Made by a program: the position numbers and the translations under genes | In this document: positions 24,859 to 33,495 of the stretch, one piece after another | How positions within the stretch are numbered: the stretch's first letter is position 1 | Layout: each line of letters starts with the position of its first letter | Notes under the pieces: model-generated | What the model was told of the DNA's origin: nothing | The model's database searches: none | The model's input: only the letters and a program-made list of their open reading frames with translations | DNA from: Microbacteriaceae bacterium | GTDB taxonomy: Bacteria; Actinomycetota; Actinomycetes; Actinomycetales; Microbacteriaceae | Direction of reading: 5' to 3' | NCBI GenBank assembly: GCA_025465095.1 | Contig: JAODME010000005.1 | Location: 186,001-250,000 of the forward strand | DNA: 64,000 bases

Positions 24859-25517
24859 TGGATTCCCTCGTCCAGCTGCTTCCCGAACTCTGGAAGGCGA
24901 CATACGAGACGCTCTACATCGTCGGGCTCACGCTGCTGTTCGGCGGCATCGGCGGGCTGCTCCTCGGGCTCGGGCTCTACGTCACCAGGCGCGGCAGCAT
25001 TCTCCAGAGTCCGGTCGTCTTCGGAGTGCTCAACGTGCTCGTCAACACGTTCCGGCCCATCCCGTTCATCATCTTCATCGCCGCCGCGCAACCTCTCGCC
25101 CGCCTGGTCGTGGGCACGGGGATCGGCAACACCGCGATCATCTTCACGTTGTCGCTCGCGGCCACGTTCGGCATCAGCCGCATCGTGGAACAGAACCTGC
25201 TGACCGTGCAGCCGGGCGTCATTGAGGCCGCGCGCTCGGTCGGAGCCGGCCCGTTGCGCATCATCTTCACGCTGCTGCTGCCCGAGGCGCTCGGACCGCT
25301 GATCCTCGGCTACACCTTCGTGTTCGTCGCCATCGTGGACATGTCGGCGGTCGCCGGAATCGTCGGTGCAGGCGGACTGGGAAACTTCGCCATCCTGTAC
25401 GGCTACCGGCAGTTCAACCCGGTCGTCACCTGGGCAGCGGTGATCATCATCATCGTGCTGGTCCAGGTCATGCAGGCTCTCGGGAACGTGCTCGCCCGCC
25501 GGGTGCTGCGCCGCTGA
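24858..25517 (+). CDS. metI: methionine ABC transporter permease MetI
   Basis: A 219-aa inner-membrane permease with five helices. The EAA loop is IEAARSVGAGPLRIIFTLLLPEA. NTFRPIPFIIFI is typical of MetI. The ATG overlaps the metN stop, so the two are translationally coupled. The gene ends 17 bp from convergent terC. Confidence 0.96.
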   Translation: MDSLVQLLPELWKATYETLYIVGLTLLFGGIGGLLLGLGLYVTRRGSILQSPVVFGVLNVLVNTFRPIPFIIFIAAAQPLARLVVGTGIGNTAIIFTLSLAATFGISRIVEQNLLTVQPGVIEAARSVGAGPLRIIFTLLLPEALGPLILGYTFVFVAIVDMSAVAGIVGAGGLGNFAILYGYRQFNPVVTWAAVIIIIVLVQVMQALGNVLARRVLRR

Positions 25518-25534
25518 CGGAGACCGCCCCTTGG

Positions 25535-26437
25535 CTATCCCAGCCCGTAGGGCTCCTGGTGGCCGTCGTTGTCCGTGACGGTGCCGTGGACGGGCTTCCG
25601 TGAGAGGGTGACGGCGCCTGCCGCCGAGCCCTTCGCCGTTGCCGCCGCGATCGCATCCCGATCGTCCGCCTTCGAATAGGCGTGACGCAGGTGCACCGGC
25701 GGCGTCTCGACTCCCGCACGCCTTTCCTGACGTCGCTTGTACAGCAGGTTGAGGGTCTCCACCCCGATCGCGAACGCCATCGGGCCGTAGATCAGCGCTT
25801 TGTCGACATGCACCTCGAAGCCGTCCGCGATGAGGAAGGCACCGATCAGCACGAGGAACGCGAGGGCGAGCATCTTCACCGTCGGGTGCTTGTTGACGAA
25901 CGCGAAGATGTACTTCGACGAGAACAGCATGATGCCGAACGACAGAACCACGGCCACGATGATGACGAGCAGGTTGTCCACCATGCCGACCGCTGTGATG
26001 ACGGAGTCGAACGAGAAGACGATGTCGAGCAGGAGGATCTGGAAGATCACGGCCCCGAAGGTGACGGACTTGATGCGACCGCTGCCGTGGGATTCCGTGC
26101 CCTCGAGCTTCTCGTGGATCTCGGTGACCGCCTTGTAGACGAGGAACAGCCCGCCGAGAATCAGGATGAGGTCGCGACCGGAGAAGCCCATCCCGAACAA
26201 CGCGAAGAGATCGTCCGTGAGCGTGATGATCCAGGATGCCGCGAAAAGCAGGCCGATCCGGGTGACCATCGCGAGGGTCAGACCCAGGTTGCGGGCCTTT
26301 GCCTGCTGCTCGACCGGGAGCTTCGACGCGAGGATCGAGATGAAGATGACGTTGTCGATCCCCAGGACGATCTCGAGCACGAAGAGTGTGAGGAAGGCGA
26401 TGATCAGGTCAGGTGTCAGTTCAAGCGAGAATTCCAC
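25535..26437 (-). CDS. TerC-family integral membrane protein
   Basis: A 300-aa protein with seven hydrophobic segments in residues about 10-220 and a soluble tail. The family acidic motif is in the first helix (EIVLGIDNVIFISIL) and a second in DIVFSFDSVITAVG. TerC-family proteins are linked to manganese efflux and metalation of exported proteins, and formerly to tellurite resistance. It is the second gene of an operon, 27 bp after the marR gene. Confidence 0.88.
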   Translation of the reverse strand: MEFSLELTPDLIIAFLTLFVLEIVLGIDNVIFISILASKLPVEQQAKARNLGLTLAMVTRIGLLFAASWIITLTDDLFALFGMGFSGRDLILILGGLFLVYKAVTEIHEKLEGTESHGSGRIKSVTFGAVIFQILLLDIVFSFDSVITAVGMVDNLLVIIVAVVLSFGIMLFSSKYIFAFVNKHPTVKMLALAFLVLIGAFLIADGFEVHVDKALIYGPMAFAIGVETLNLLYKRRQERRAGVETPPVHLRHAYSKADDRDAIAAATAKGSAAGAVTLSRKPVHGTVTDNDGHQEPYGLG

Positions 26438-26464
26438 CCCTGCAGCTTAGGCTCTGAGCGCTGA

Positions 26465-26956
26465 TCAGTCGAAGTCCAAACTGAGTTTCCGAAGCAGCCC
26501 GGCGAGGCGTTCCTGCTCGGCGGCCGACAGATTGACGAGCACCTCGGCTTCCGCGCTGAGCAATTCGCTGATCGCGGTGTCCACTCGCGCGCGGCCCGCC
26601 GCGGTGAGGACCACGAGGATGCCGCGGCCATCGTGCGGGTCGGTGCGCCTCTCGACGAGCCTGCGTTGCACGAGTCGGTCGATCCGATTGGTCATCGTGC
26701 CGCTCGAGACGAGCGTCTGCTGCAGCAGCGCCTTGGGGCTGAGCTGGTACGGGTCACCGGCGCGGCGCAGCGCCGACAGCACATCGAATTCCCAGGAGTC
26801 GAGGTCGGATGCGGTGAACGCCGCCCGCCTGGCGCGGTCCAGGTGCTTCGACAGGCGACCGACCCGGCTCAACACCTGCAGCGGGGCGAAGTCGAGGTCC
26901 GGTCGCTCGCGCGACCACGCGTCGACAATCCGGTCGACCTCATCGCTGCCTGGCAT
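26465..26956 (-). CDS. MarR-family transcriptional regulator
   Basis: A 163-aa winged-HTH regulator. The core runs LDSWEFDVLSALRRAG, then LVSSGTMTNRIDRLVQRRLVERR with the recognition helix, then the wing DPHDGRGILVVLT. The start at 26956 is chosen because GATAAT lies 6 nt upstream on the minus strand; the same frame stays open far upstream as antisense to glmU and prs and is not coding there. It precedes terC and may regulate it. The signal is unknown. Confidence 0.88.
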   Translation of the reverse strand: MPGSDEVDRIVDAWSRERPDLDFAPLQVLSRVGRLSKHLDRARRAAFTASDLDSWEFDVLSALRRAGDPYQLSPKALLQQTLVSSGTMTNRIDRLVQRRLVERRTDPHDGRGILVVLTAAGRARVDTAISELLSAEAEVLVNLSAAEQERLAGLLRKLSLDFD

Positions 26957-26962
26957 CCGACC

Positions 26963-26968
26963 ATTATC
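26963..26968 (-). promoter_or_regulatory. -10 box of the marR-terC operon
   Basis: GATAAT on the minus strand, exactly 6 nt before the ATG at 26956; close to the TATAAT consensus. Implies a leaderless mRNA. Confidence 0.55.
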
Positions 26969-27042
26969 CTGCGGATGCCCGTGGCCGGCGCACGCCCTGG
27001 TCCGCAGCATCTGGCAGACTTGAGCAGCGTCAGATGGCGTGA

Positions 27043-27114
27043 TCCGCCTTGGTGTAACCGGCAGCACGACAGCCTTTGGAGCTGTTAGGTCCAGGTTCGA
27101 ATCCTGGGGGCGGA
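27043..27114 (+). tRNA. tRNA-Gln (anticodon TTG)
   Basis: A 72-nt cloverleaf. The acceptor arms TCCGCCT and GGGCGGA pair over 7 bp. The anticodon arm is ACAGC-CTTTGGA-GCTGT with anticodon TTG, reading CAA/CAG. The T arm is CCAGG-TTCGAAT-CCTGG. CCA is not encoded. It lies just before glmU, an order seen in other actinobacteria. Confidence 0.95.
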
Positions 27115-27136
27115 GCTCGAGACGCAAGGAGAGCAC

Positions 27137-28591
27137 ATGACCGACCTCGACCTCGCCGTCGTGATTCTCGCCGCAGGCCAGGGCACGCGCATGAAATCGG
27201 CGAAGCCGAAGGTGCTGCATCCGATCGCGGGCGTTCCCCTTGTCGGTCACGTGCTCGCCACGGCCGAGGCGCTCGGCGCGGCCCACGTCATCGCCGTGGT
27301 GCGGCACGAGCGGGAGATGGTCGCCGCCGCGATCGCCGACCAGTTCCCGGGCGCGGTCATCGTCGACCAGGACGAGCTGCCCGGCACCGGGCGCGCCGTC
27401 GAGGTCGCGCTCGAGAACCTGCCGTCGGACTTCACCGGCCAGATCGTCGTGCTGAGCGCCGACGTTCCGCTGCTCGACGCTGCCACACTGCACAACCTCA
27501 TCGAGAGTCACCGGGTGGCCGGCAATGCGCTGACCCTGCTGAGCGCGGTTCTCGACGATCCGACCGGCAGCGGTCGCATCCTGCGCGACCTCGACGGCGG
27601 CTTCCTGTCCATCGTCGAGCAGAGGGACGGCACGGCGGACCAACTGGCCGTGCAGGAGGTCAACGCCGGGGTGTACGTGTTCGACACCCAGGTGCTCCGC
27701 GAGGTGCTTGCAGGAATCGGTGTCGACAACGCGCAACAGGAGAAGTACCTGACGGATGCCGCGGCGGGCATCCGAGCAGCAGGCGGGGGCATCGACGCGG
27801 TTCCGGTCACCGACCGTTGGCTCGTCGCGGGCATCAATGACCGCGTGCAGCTCGGAGAAGCGGCACGGGAGCTCAATGCCCGCATCGTCCGTGGGTGGCA
27901 GCTTGCCGGAGTCACCGTGCAGGATCCCGCCAGCACCTGGATCGACCTCACCGTGACCCTCGCCGAAGACGTGGAGATCCTGCCAGGCACCCAGCTCAAG
28001 GGTGCCACGTCTATCGAGCGGGGGGCACGGATCGGGCCGGACACGACGCTCACCGACTGTGAGGTCGGCGCGGGCGCCACCGTGAAGCGCACCGACGCGA
28101 CCCTCGCGGTGATCGGCGCCGGCGCATCCGTCGGTCCCTTCGCGTACCTCCGTCCGGGCGCGCTGCTCGGGAACGACGCAAAGATCGGAACTTTCGTCGA
28201 GGTGAAGAACTCGTCGATCGGTGCAGGAAGCAAGGTCCCGCATCTCAGCTACATCGGTGACACTACGGTCGGTGAGAAGTCCAACGTCGGCGCCGGCACC
28301 ATCACAGCGAACTACGACGGCGCCCAGAAGCACAAGACGGTCGTCGGCTCCCATGTGCGCACCGGGTCGCACAACGTGTTCGTCGCGCCGGTTAGGATTG
28401 GCGACGGAGCCTATACGGGCGCCGGAACGATCGTCCGCAAGGACGTTCCCGCCGGGGCGCTCGCCATCACGGTGGCTCCGCAACGGAACATGCCCGGCTG
28501 GGTCGGTACTAACCGCCCGGGCAGCGCGGCTGGGGACGCGGCCGCCGCCGCGGATGCGGCTGCCGGATCCGGCGAAGACGTCAAGGAATAA
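27137..28591 (+). CDS. glmU: bifunctional UDP-GlcNAc pyrophosphorylase / GlcN-1-P acetyltransferase
   Basis: A 484-aa enzyme for the last two steps to UDP-GlcNAc, a peptidoglycan precursor. The N-terminal uridyltransferase (about 1-235) has VILAAGQGTRMKSAKPKVLH. The C-terminal left-handed beta-helix acetyltransferase has the hexapeptide-repeat region VEVKNSSIGAGSKVPHLSYI and IGDTTVGEKSNVGAGTITAN. The tail is Ala-rich. The ATG has AAGGAGAG upstream. prs follows 30 bp later. Confidence 0.97.
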   Translation: MTDLDLAVVILAAGQGTRMKSAKPKVLHPIAGVPLVGHVLATAEALGAAHVIAVVRHEREMVAAAIADQFPGAVIVDQDELPGTGRAVEVALENLPSDFTGQIVVLSADVPLLDAATLHNLIESHRVAGNALTLLSAVLDDPTGSGRILRDLDGGFLSIVEQRDGTADQLAVQEVNAGVYVFDTQVLREVLAGIGVDNAQQEKYLTDAAAGIRAAGGGIDAVPVTDRWLVAGINDRVQLGEAARELNARIVRGWQLAGVTVQDPASTWIDLTVTLAEDVEILPGTQLKGATSIERGARIGPDTTLTDCEVGAGATVKRTDATLAVIGAGASVGPFAYLRPGALLGNDAKIGTFVEVKNSSIGAGSKVPHLSYIGDTTVGEKSNVGAGTITANYDGAQKHKTVVGSHVRTGSHNVFVAPVRIGDGAYTGAGTIVRKDVPAGALAITVAPQRNMPGWVGTNRPGSAAGDAAAAADAAAGSGEDVKE

Positions 28592-28621
28592 CCGTCGGTA
28601 CGCCGGCAGGAAGCGGGACGC

Positions 28622-29596
28622 GTGTCCGAGATCAAAGTCACCGGACAGAAACGACTCGTGCTCGTCTCCGGCCGAGCACATCCGCAGCTCGCGATCGACA
28701 TCGCGACCGAGCTCGGCTCGGAGCTCGTGCACACCGACGCGCGCACATTCGCGAACGGTGAGATCTACGCCCGCTACGACGAGAGCGTGCGCGGGTGCGA
28801 CGCGTTCGTGATCCAATCGCACACGAACCCGATCAACGAGTGGCTCATGGAGCAGCTCATCATGGTCGACGCCCTCAAGCGCGCCTCCGCCAAGCGCATC
28901 ACCGTGGTCGCGCCGTTTTATCCCTACGCCCGGCAGGACAAGAAGGGCCGCGGCCGCGAGCCCATCTCGGCGCGGCTCATGGCCGACCTGTTCCGCGCGG
29001 CCGGCGCGGACCGGATCATGAGCGTCGACCTGCACGCCGCGCAGATCCAGGGGTTCTTCGACGGCCCCGTCGATCACCTTTTCGCGATGCCCGTGCTGCT
29101 CGATCACTTCGCCACGCTCGACGCGTCGACCCTCACGGTCGTCTCGCCCGACATGGGGCGGGTTCGCGTCGCCGACATCTGGAGCCAGAAGCTCGACGCG
29201 CCTCTCGCGATCATCCACAAGCGCCGTGACCCGCATGTGCACAACGAGGTCGAGGTGCGGGAGATCGTCGGAGAGGTCAAGGGCCGCACCTGCCTCATCG
29301 TCGACGACATGATCGACACCGGACGCACGATCGCAAAGGCGGCCGAGGCGCTCAAGCAGCAGGGCGCGACTCGGGTGATCGTCGCGGCCACCCACGCGAT
29401 CTTCTCGGGACCCGCCGTCGGGCTCCTGCAGAGTGATTTCATCGACTCGGTCGTCGTCACCGACACCCTGCCGATTCCCGAGGACAAGCGCTTCGACTCC
29501 CTCACGATCCTGCCGATCGCGCCGCTCATCGCCCGCGCGATCCATGCGGTGTTCAACGACGGCTCTGTGACGTCGATGTTCGATGGCGCGGCGTAG
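28622..29596 (+). CDS. prs: ribose-phosphate pyrophosphokinase
   Basis: A 324-aa PRPP synthase supplying nucleotide, His, Trp and NAD synthesis. Motifs: RAHPQLAIDIA, PFYPYARQDKKGRGREPISA, MSVDLHAAQIQGFFDGPVDH and the PRPP-binding loop CLIVDDMIDTGRTI. GTG start with AGGAAG upstream. In many actinobacteria glmU and prs lie close to rplY and pth; here about 30 kb separates them. Confidence 0.97.
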   Translation: MSEIKVTGQKRLVLVSGRAHPQLAIDIATELGSELVHTDARTFANGEIYARYDESVRGCDAFVIQSHTNPINEWLMEQLIMVDALKRASAKRITVVAPFYPYARQDKKGRGREPISARLMADLFRAAGADRIMSVDLHAAQIQGFFDGPVDHLFAMPVLLDHFATLDASTLTVVSPDMGRVRVADIWSQKLDAPLAIIHKRRDPHVHNEVEVREIVGEVKGRTCLIVDDMIDTGRTIAKAAEALKQQGATRVIVAATHAIFSGPAVGLLQSDFIDSVVVTDTLPIPEDKRFDSLTILPIAPLIARAIHAVFNDGSVTSMFDGAA

Positions 29597-29605
29597 TCCA
29601 GAGTC

Positions 29606-30964
29606 GTGACATCCGCAGCTCCCTTCGTTGACGAACTCTGGGCGGCGCTCGGCGGCGCGCCCACCATGCTCGGGCACCTGTCCGTGCGCGGCGAGGGGGA
29701 CCTGCCGTCGGCGTACCGGGTCACCGACCTCGCAGTCGCAAGCATCGGGGTAGCCGCCCTCGCGGCCGCAGAACTCGTCGGCGCGGACTCCGCACCCGCC
29801 GTCACCGTCGACCGCGGGTTGGCCTCCGCCTGGTTCGGCTCCGCCGTCGATCCGGTCGGCTGGACCCTGCCGCCGGTGTGGGACCCGCTCGCCCGCAACT
29901 ATCGCACCAGGGACGGCTGGATCCGGCTGCACACGAACGCCCCGCATCATCGCAGCGCGGCACTGGCGGTGCTCGCAGTGGAGGGCGACTTCTTCGCGGT
30001 GAACCGCGCGGTCGGCGGCTGGGCGGCCGACGAACTGGAATCTGCCATCGTCGAGGCGGGCGGATGCGCGGCGGCTCTGCGGTCACCGGAGCAGTGGCTC
30101 GCGCACCCGCAGGGAAGCGCCGTCGCGAAGGAGCCGCTGCTGGACTGGCGGTCTGGTTCACGAGGTGCCGAGGGGGAGCGGTGGCGGATGACGCCGGCTC
30201 GCCCACTCGCCGGCCTCAGGATCCTCGATCTCACGCGCGTCGTCGCCGGGCCTGTCGCAACGCGCTTCCTCGCCGGACTCGGCGCCGAGGTGCTGCGCAT
30301 CGACCCTCCCGGCTGGGACGAGGACGCCATCGTGCCCAACATGACCCTCGGCAAGCGAACCGCGCGACTGGACGCGTCGACGCCGGCGGGCCGGGAACGC
30401 CTCTCCGCTCTGATCGCCTCCGCCGACGTGCTCGTGCACGGCTACCGGAACGGGGCGCTTGAGGGTCTGGGCTTCGGAGCCGCCGAGCGGCAGCAATTGC
30501 GCCCCGGCCTCATTGACGTGTCGCTCGACGCCTACGGCTTCACAGGGCCGTGGTCGGGTCGACGCGGGTTCGACAGCCTCGTGCAGATGAGCAGCGGAAT
30601 CGCCGAGCACGGAATGGGCTGGGGAAGATCGGACGAGCCGACCCCGCTTCCCGTGCAGGCACTGGATCATGCATCCGGTTACCTGCTTGCGGCGGCGGTG
30701 CTCCGCGGTCTCGTGCTGCAGCGGGGCGACCGTCTCGGTCGTTCTGTGCGCACATCCCTCGCGCGGGTCGCGCAGACGCTCATCGGCGGAGGGGAGCTGC
30801 CGCTCGACGGCCCACTCGTGCCCCGGTCCGGGCCGACCGAACCCCTCGACACCGAGTGGGGCCCGGCGATGATGCTGCGTCCGCCGGTCGAGATCGTCGG
30901 AACCGAGATCGCGTTTCCGCGCGGACCACGCGCTCTCGGCGCCGACGACCCGGCCTGGGACTGA
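29606..30964 (+). CDS. CoA-transferase family III (CaiB/BaiF)
   Basis: A 452-aa family III CoA-transferase. The signature region is LAGLRILDLTRVVAGPVATRFLAGLGAEV, preceded by about 195 residues that look like a second, degenerate half. The catalytic Asp of the family lies in the middle of the C-terminal half, but I could not assign it with certainty. Substrates cannot be inferred, and no CoA-ligase or dehydratase partner lies beside it. GTG start, 9 bp after prs. Confidence 0.8.
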   Translation: MTSAAPFVDELWAALGGAPTMLGHLSVRGEGDLPSAYRVTDLAVASIGVAALAAAELVGADSAPAVTVDRGLASAWFGSAVDPVGWTLPPVWDPLARNYRTRDGWIRLHTNAPHHRSAALAVLAVEGDFFAVNRAVGGWAADELESAIVEAGGCAAALRSPEQWLAHPQGSAVAKEPLLDWRSGSRGAEGERWRMTPARPLAGLRILDLTRVVAGPVATRFLAGLGAEVLRIDPPGWDEDAIVPNMTLGKRTARLDASTPAGRERLSALIASADVLVHGYRNGALEGLGFGAAERQQLRPGLIDVSLDAYGFTGPWSGRRGFDSLVQMSSGIAEHGMGWGRSDEPTPLPVQALDHASGYLLAAAVLRGLVLQRGDRLGRSVRTSLARVAQTLIGGGELPLDGPLVPRSGPTEPLDTEWGPAMMLRPPVEIVGTEIAFPRGPRALGADDPAWD

Positions 30965-31029
30965 GGGCATCCGCCGTACGTCGATCGGCGCGGCAGATCA
31001 ACCCCGTGACCGACGCGTGGAGCCCGACC

Positions 31030-31035
31030 TAGGGT
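31030..31035 (+). promoter_or_regulatory. -10-like box of the 31042 gene
   Basis: TAGGGT, 6 nt before ATG 31042. The earlier ATG at 31036 abuts the box, so 31042 is the better start if the mRNA is leaderless. Confidence 0.45.
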
Positions 31036-31041
31036 ATGCGT

Positions 31042-31383
31042 ATGAAGAGCATTCACTATGCGGGCGGTGAGTTGCTCACGGGCGACGCCATCGCGGATGC
31101 CGTCGTGCAGTATGGGGAGGCGCTGGCCCGCCGCGAGACATCGGCCGCCGTCGACATCCCTGTCAGGTTCCCGGACGGGCGCATCGAGCAGGCGAGCATC
31201 CTGTTGGGTCCGGCGAGCCAGGTGATCGCGATTCCGGAACGAGGCGACTTCGAGGAGCTTGTCGACGACGGCCTGGTGGATCGACTCAGACGCGACGCAC
31301 GGAACCTCGGCGATTCGAAGCCGGCGGTAGACGATGACGACAAGTCAGGCCCCATCGACTTCGACGACTTCGACCTGGCCTGA
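31042..31383 (+). CDS. hypothetical acidic protein
   Basis: A 113-aa soluble protein (115 aa from ATG 31036). I recognise no family. The first 80 residues look like a small alpha/beta domain (IHYAGGELLTGDAIADAV, DIPVRFPDGRIEQAS, LLGPASQVIAIPE). The last 20 are strongly acidic, with DDDD and DFDDFD runs. It ends 3 bp before a gene common in Microbacteriaceae, so the two are probably co-expressed. Confidence 0.65.
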   Translation: MKSIHYAGGELLTGDAIADAVVQYGEALARRETSAAVDIPVRFPDGRIEQASILLGPASQVIAIPERGDFEELVDDGLVDRLRRDARNLGDSKPAVDDDDKSGPIDFDDFDLA

Positions 31384-31386
31384 GGC

Positions 31387-31695
31387 ATGGGCACCTTCTC
31401 ATACGACAACGTCCTCAAGGCGGAATTCGACGACCGCGTGCTCGCCCACCTGCAGATAGTGATCGGCGCGAAGCTGCGCCGCAAGGAGTCCTTTTACTTC
31501 AGTTGGAAGGATGACGCGCAGGACGGCGCCCGCACGACGATCTGGATGCACCCCGCTGTTCCGTTGATCTACAAGTACCAGGACGGTCGGACGCCGCTCA
31601 TCAATAGGCTCTGGGTCGAGGCGCTGTCGGCTGCGGCCAACGCCGCGGGTGGGCTGCACATCGTGCCGGAACCGGATCCCGACGCCCAGAACTAG
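31387..31695 (+). CDS. small conserved protein of the DUF7882 type
   Basis: A 102-aa protein with the pattern GTFSYDNVLKAEFDDRVLAH, KLRRKESFYFSWKDD and TTIWMHPAVPLIYKY. As I recall, this family is common in Microbacteriaceae and has often been mislabelled as an ATP-dependent DNA ligase; no ligase motif (KxDG) is present. Function unknown. It lies 3 bp after the acidic protein and its stop overlaps that of the convergent membrane protein. Confidence 0.7.
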   Translation: MGTFSYDNVLKAEFDDRVLAHLQIVIGAKLRRKESFYFSWKDDAQDGARTTIWMHPAVPLIYKYQDGRTPLINRLWVEALSAAANAAGGLHIVPEPDPDAQN

Positions 31696-32054
31696 GTGTT
31701 GCTGACCGGTACAGGCAGCCGACTTCCGTTGGGGATGATGCCGAGGGAGGCGACGAGCTCGTCGCCTCCGAAGGCGCCCACCGAGTAGCACTGCCAGCCG
31801 ACACCGCCCGGTCCGAACATCTCGAACCGCGCGGATGACCCGGTCGCCTCCGGCTTCTCGAGCGCAACCCAGCGAGCGCAGGAAGTGTTCGCGGTGTTCG
31901 CCCCGACAGACATCGTCGTCACGATGCCGGGCAGGACGAGCGCGATGATGCCGAGAACGACGAGGATGCGCATCACGAGCACGACGTGGGGGCTGCGCAG
32001 CGGGCGATGGTCGCCCGGCTCGTAGCCGGTCAGTTCCGGATGATCGTCACTCAT
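31692..32054 (-). CDS. small single-pass membrane protein
   Basis: A 120-aa protein. The N-terminal 35 residues are acidic and soluble. One membrane helix follows (VVLVMRILVVLGIIALVL) and then an external domain with two cysteines (NTSCARW, GWQCYS) that could form a disulfide. No family recognised. ATG at 32054; divergent from the LCP gene across 80 bp. Confidence 0.65.
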   Translation of the reverse strand: MSDDHPELTGYEPGDHRPLRSPHVVLVMRILVVLGIIALVLPGIVTTMSVGANTANTSCARWVALEKPEATGSSARFEMFGPGGVGWQCYSVGAFGGDELVASLGIIPNGSRLPVPVSNT

Positions 32055-32121
32055 GGCTATCAAGTGTCCCACGACGGTGCGCTCCAGCGGCAGCACACAG
32101 TCCCCTCGAATCGGCGTCGGT

Positions 32122-32127
32122 TAGGAT
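32122..32127 (+). promoter_or_regulatory. -10-like box of the LCP gene
   Basis: TAGGAT, 7 nt before the ATG at 32135; no separate ribosome-binding site. Confidence 0.5.
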
Positions 32128-32134
32128 CGGGCTG

Positions 32135-33433
32135 ATGTCCACTCCCCATTCGTCGCATGGTTCTACGCCGTCGCCGCTCGCCCGCCACGGGCAGTTGCGT
32201 GTCGCCCGGCCCGCGTCGTTCGTGCTGAAGATGGTGGCGGCGTCCCTCGCCGTGCTGCTCGTGAGCGGGCTCAGCGTCGCGGCTGTGGCGATCCATAACG
32301 TGGTCTCGTCGATTCGGCCCGGAGTCGCGCTGCCCGGAGATGACGCGGGCTCGACACGGGGGGTCGACGCGATCGAGGGCGGCGTGAACCTGCTGCTGGT
32401 TGGAAGTGACAGCGGTGGCGGCAACGCGGCCTACGGGGAGCGTGGCGCGGAGCTCAACGACGTGACGATGCTGCTGCACATCTCCGAGGACCACGAACGC
32501 GCCACGGTTGTCAGCTTTCCGCGCGACCTGTTCGTGGACATCCCCGCCTGCCCGGACCCCGAAGCCGCTGGCGTCGGGTTCGCCCCGGTGACCTCACAGA
32601 AGCTCAACACGGCGCTGAGCCGCGGCGGGCTCGCCTGCCCCGTGATCGCGATCGAGGAGCTCACCGGACTCGACATCCCCTTCGCCGCGAAGATCGAGTT
32701 CGACGGGGTGATCGCGATGTCCAACGCCGTGGGGGGAGTGCCGGTGTGCGTCGCGACGCCGATCAATGACCGGCAGATCTCGTTCAAGCTCGCCGCGGGC
32801 GAGCACACGCTGTCGGGATTCGACGCTCTGCAGTTCCTGCGGTCACGCTATGGCGTCGGCGACGGCAGCGATCTGACCCGCATCAGCAACCAACAGCAGT
32901 TCCTGTCGTCGCTCGTTCGCACTTTGAAGGCGTCTGAGACCCTCAGCAACCCGGTCAAGCTCTACGGCATCGCTACCGCGGCCGTGCAGAACCTCGAGTT
33001 CTCGGAGAGCCTGCGCAACGTCGACACGATGGTGTCGATCGCGATGGCGCTGAAGGACATCCCGCTCGAGGAGGTACTTTTTGTGAAGTATCCGAGCGGG
33101 GCGGGCGCCAGTGGAGGCCAGTCCGGGGTCGTCCCGATTCCGGATGCCGCGGACGCTCTCTTCGCGGCCATCCAGGCCGACCAGCCGATCGGTCTCACCG
33201 GGGGTACCGGCGGCGGCACCGTGGTCGACCCGAACGCCCAGGCTCCCGGGCAGGCCGAGCCCGATCCGTCGGCTCCGCCGGCTCCGTCCAGCGAGCCGGG
33301 GGCGACTCCTGACCCAAGCGCGAGCGCCGCTCCGGAGGCCACCGCGCCGACGAGGGTGGAGCTGCCGAGCGTGGTCGAGGGCCAGAACGCCGGCCAGCAG
33401 ACCTGCACGGCAGGGCAGGCCGCGGGCGGATAG
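32135..33433 (+). CDS. LytR-CpsA-Psr (LCP) family protein
   Basis: A 432-aa membrane-anchored extracellular enzyme. A helix at about residues 32-55 (FVLKMVAASLAVLLVSG) is followed by the LCP domain (about 85-300) with NLLLVGSD, ELNDVTMLLHI, VVSFPRDLFVDIP and SRYGVGDGSDLTRISNQQ, whose Arg and Asp residues bind polyprenyl pyrophosphate. LCP enzymes transfer lipid-linked glycopolymers to peptidoglycan. The tail from about 350 is Pro/Ala/Ser/Thr/Gly-rich and probably spans the wall. Confidence 0.92.
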   Translation: MSTPHSSHGSTPSPLARHGQLRVARPASFVLKMVAASLAVLLVSGLSVAAVAIHNVVSSIRPGVALPGDDAGSTRGVDAIEGGVNLLLVGSDSGGGNAAYGERGAELNDVTMLLHISEDHERATVVSFPRDLFVDIPACPDPEAAGVGFAPVTSQKLNTALSRGGLACPVIAIEELTGLDIPFAAKIEFDGVIAMSNAVGGVPVCVATPINDRQISFKLAAGEHTLSGFDALQFLRSRYGVGDGSDLTRISNQQQFLSSLVRTLKASETLSNPVKLYGIATAAVQNLEFSESLRNVDTMVSIAMALKDIPLEEVLFVKYPSGAGASGGQSGVVPIPDAADALFAAIQADQPIGLTGGTGGGTVVDPNAQAPGQAEPDPSAPPAPSSEPGATPDPSASAAPEATAPTRVELPSVVEGQNAGQQTCTAGQAAGG

Positions 33434-33495
33434 CCACCGACCCGCTCTCGATCTGGTGACGGTGGTGCGAGGTCTTCCCGCCTAGACGACCGCCG

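Noticed and set aside
27043-27114. tRNA-Gln as an integration site for the downstream catabolic genes
   Set aside because: glmU and prs follow the tRNA in a conserved order, no integrase is present, and I found no repeat of the tRNA 3' end further along.
26465-29950. A 1161-codon open frame on the minus strand through glmU and prs
   Set aside because: Only the last 163 codons (marR) show a protein family and a promoter-fitted start; the rest is antisense to clear housekeeping genes and has the residue bias of a GC-rich shadow frame.
31387-31695. Annotation as ATP-dependent DNA ligase
   Set aside because: At 102 aa it has no KxDG nucleotidyl-transfer motif or OB fold; the label is a known kind of transferred error.
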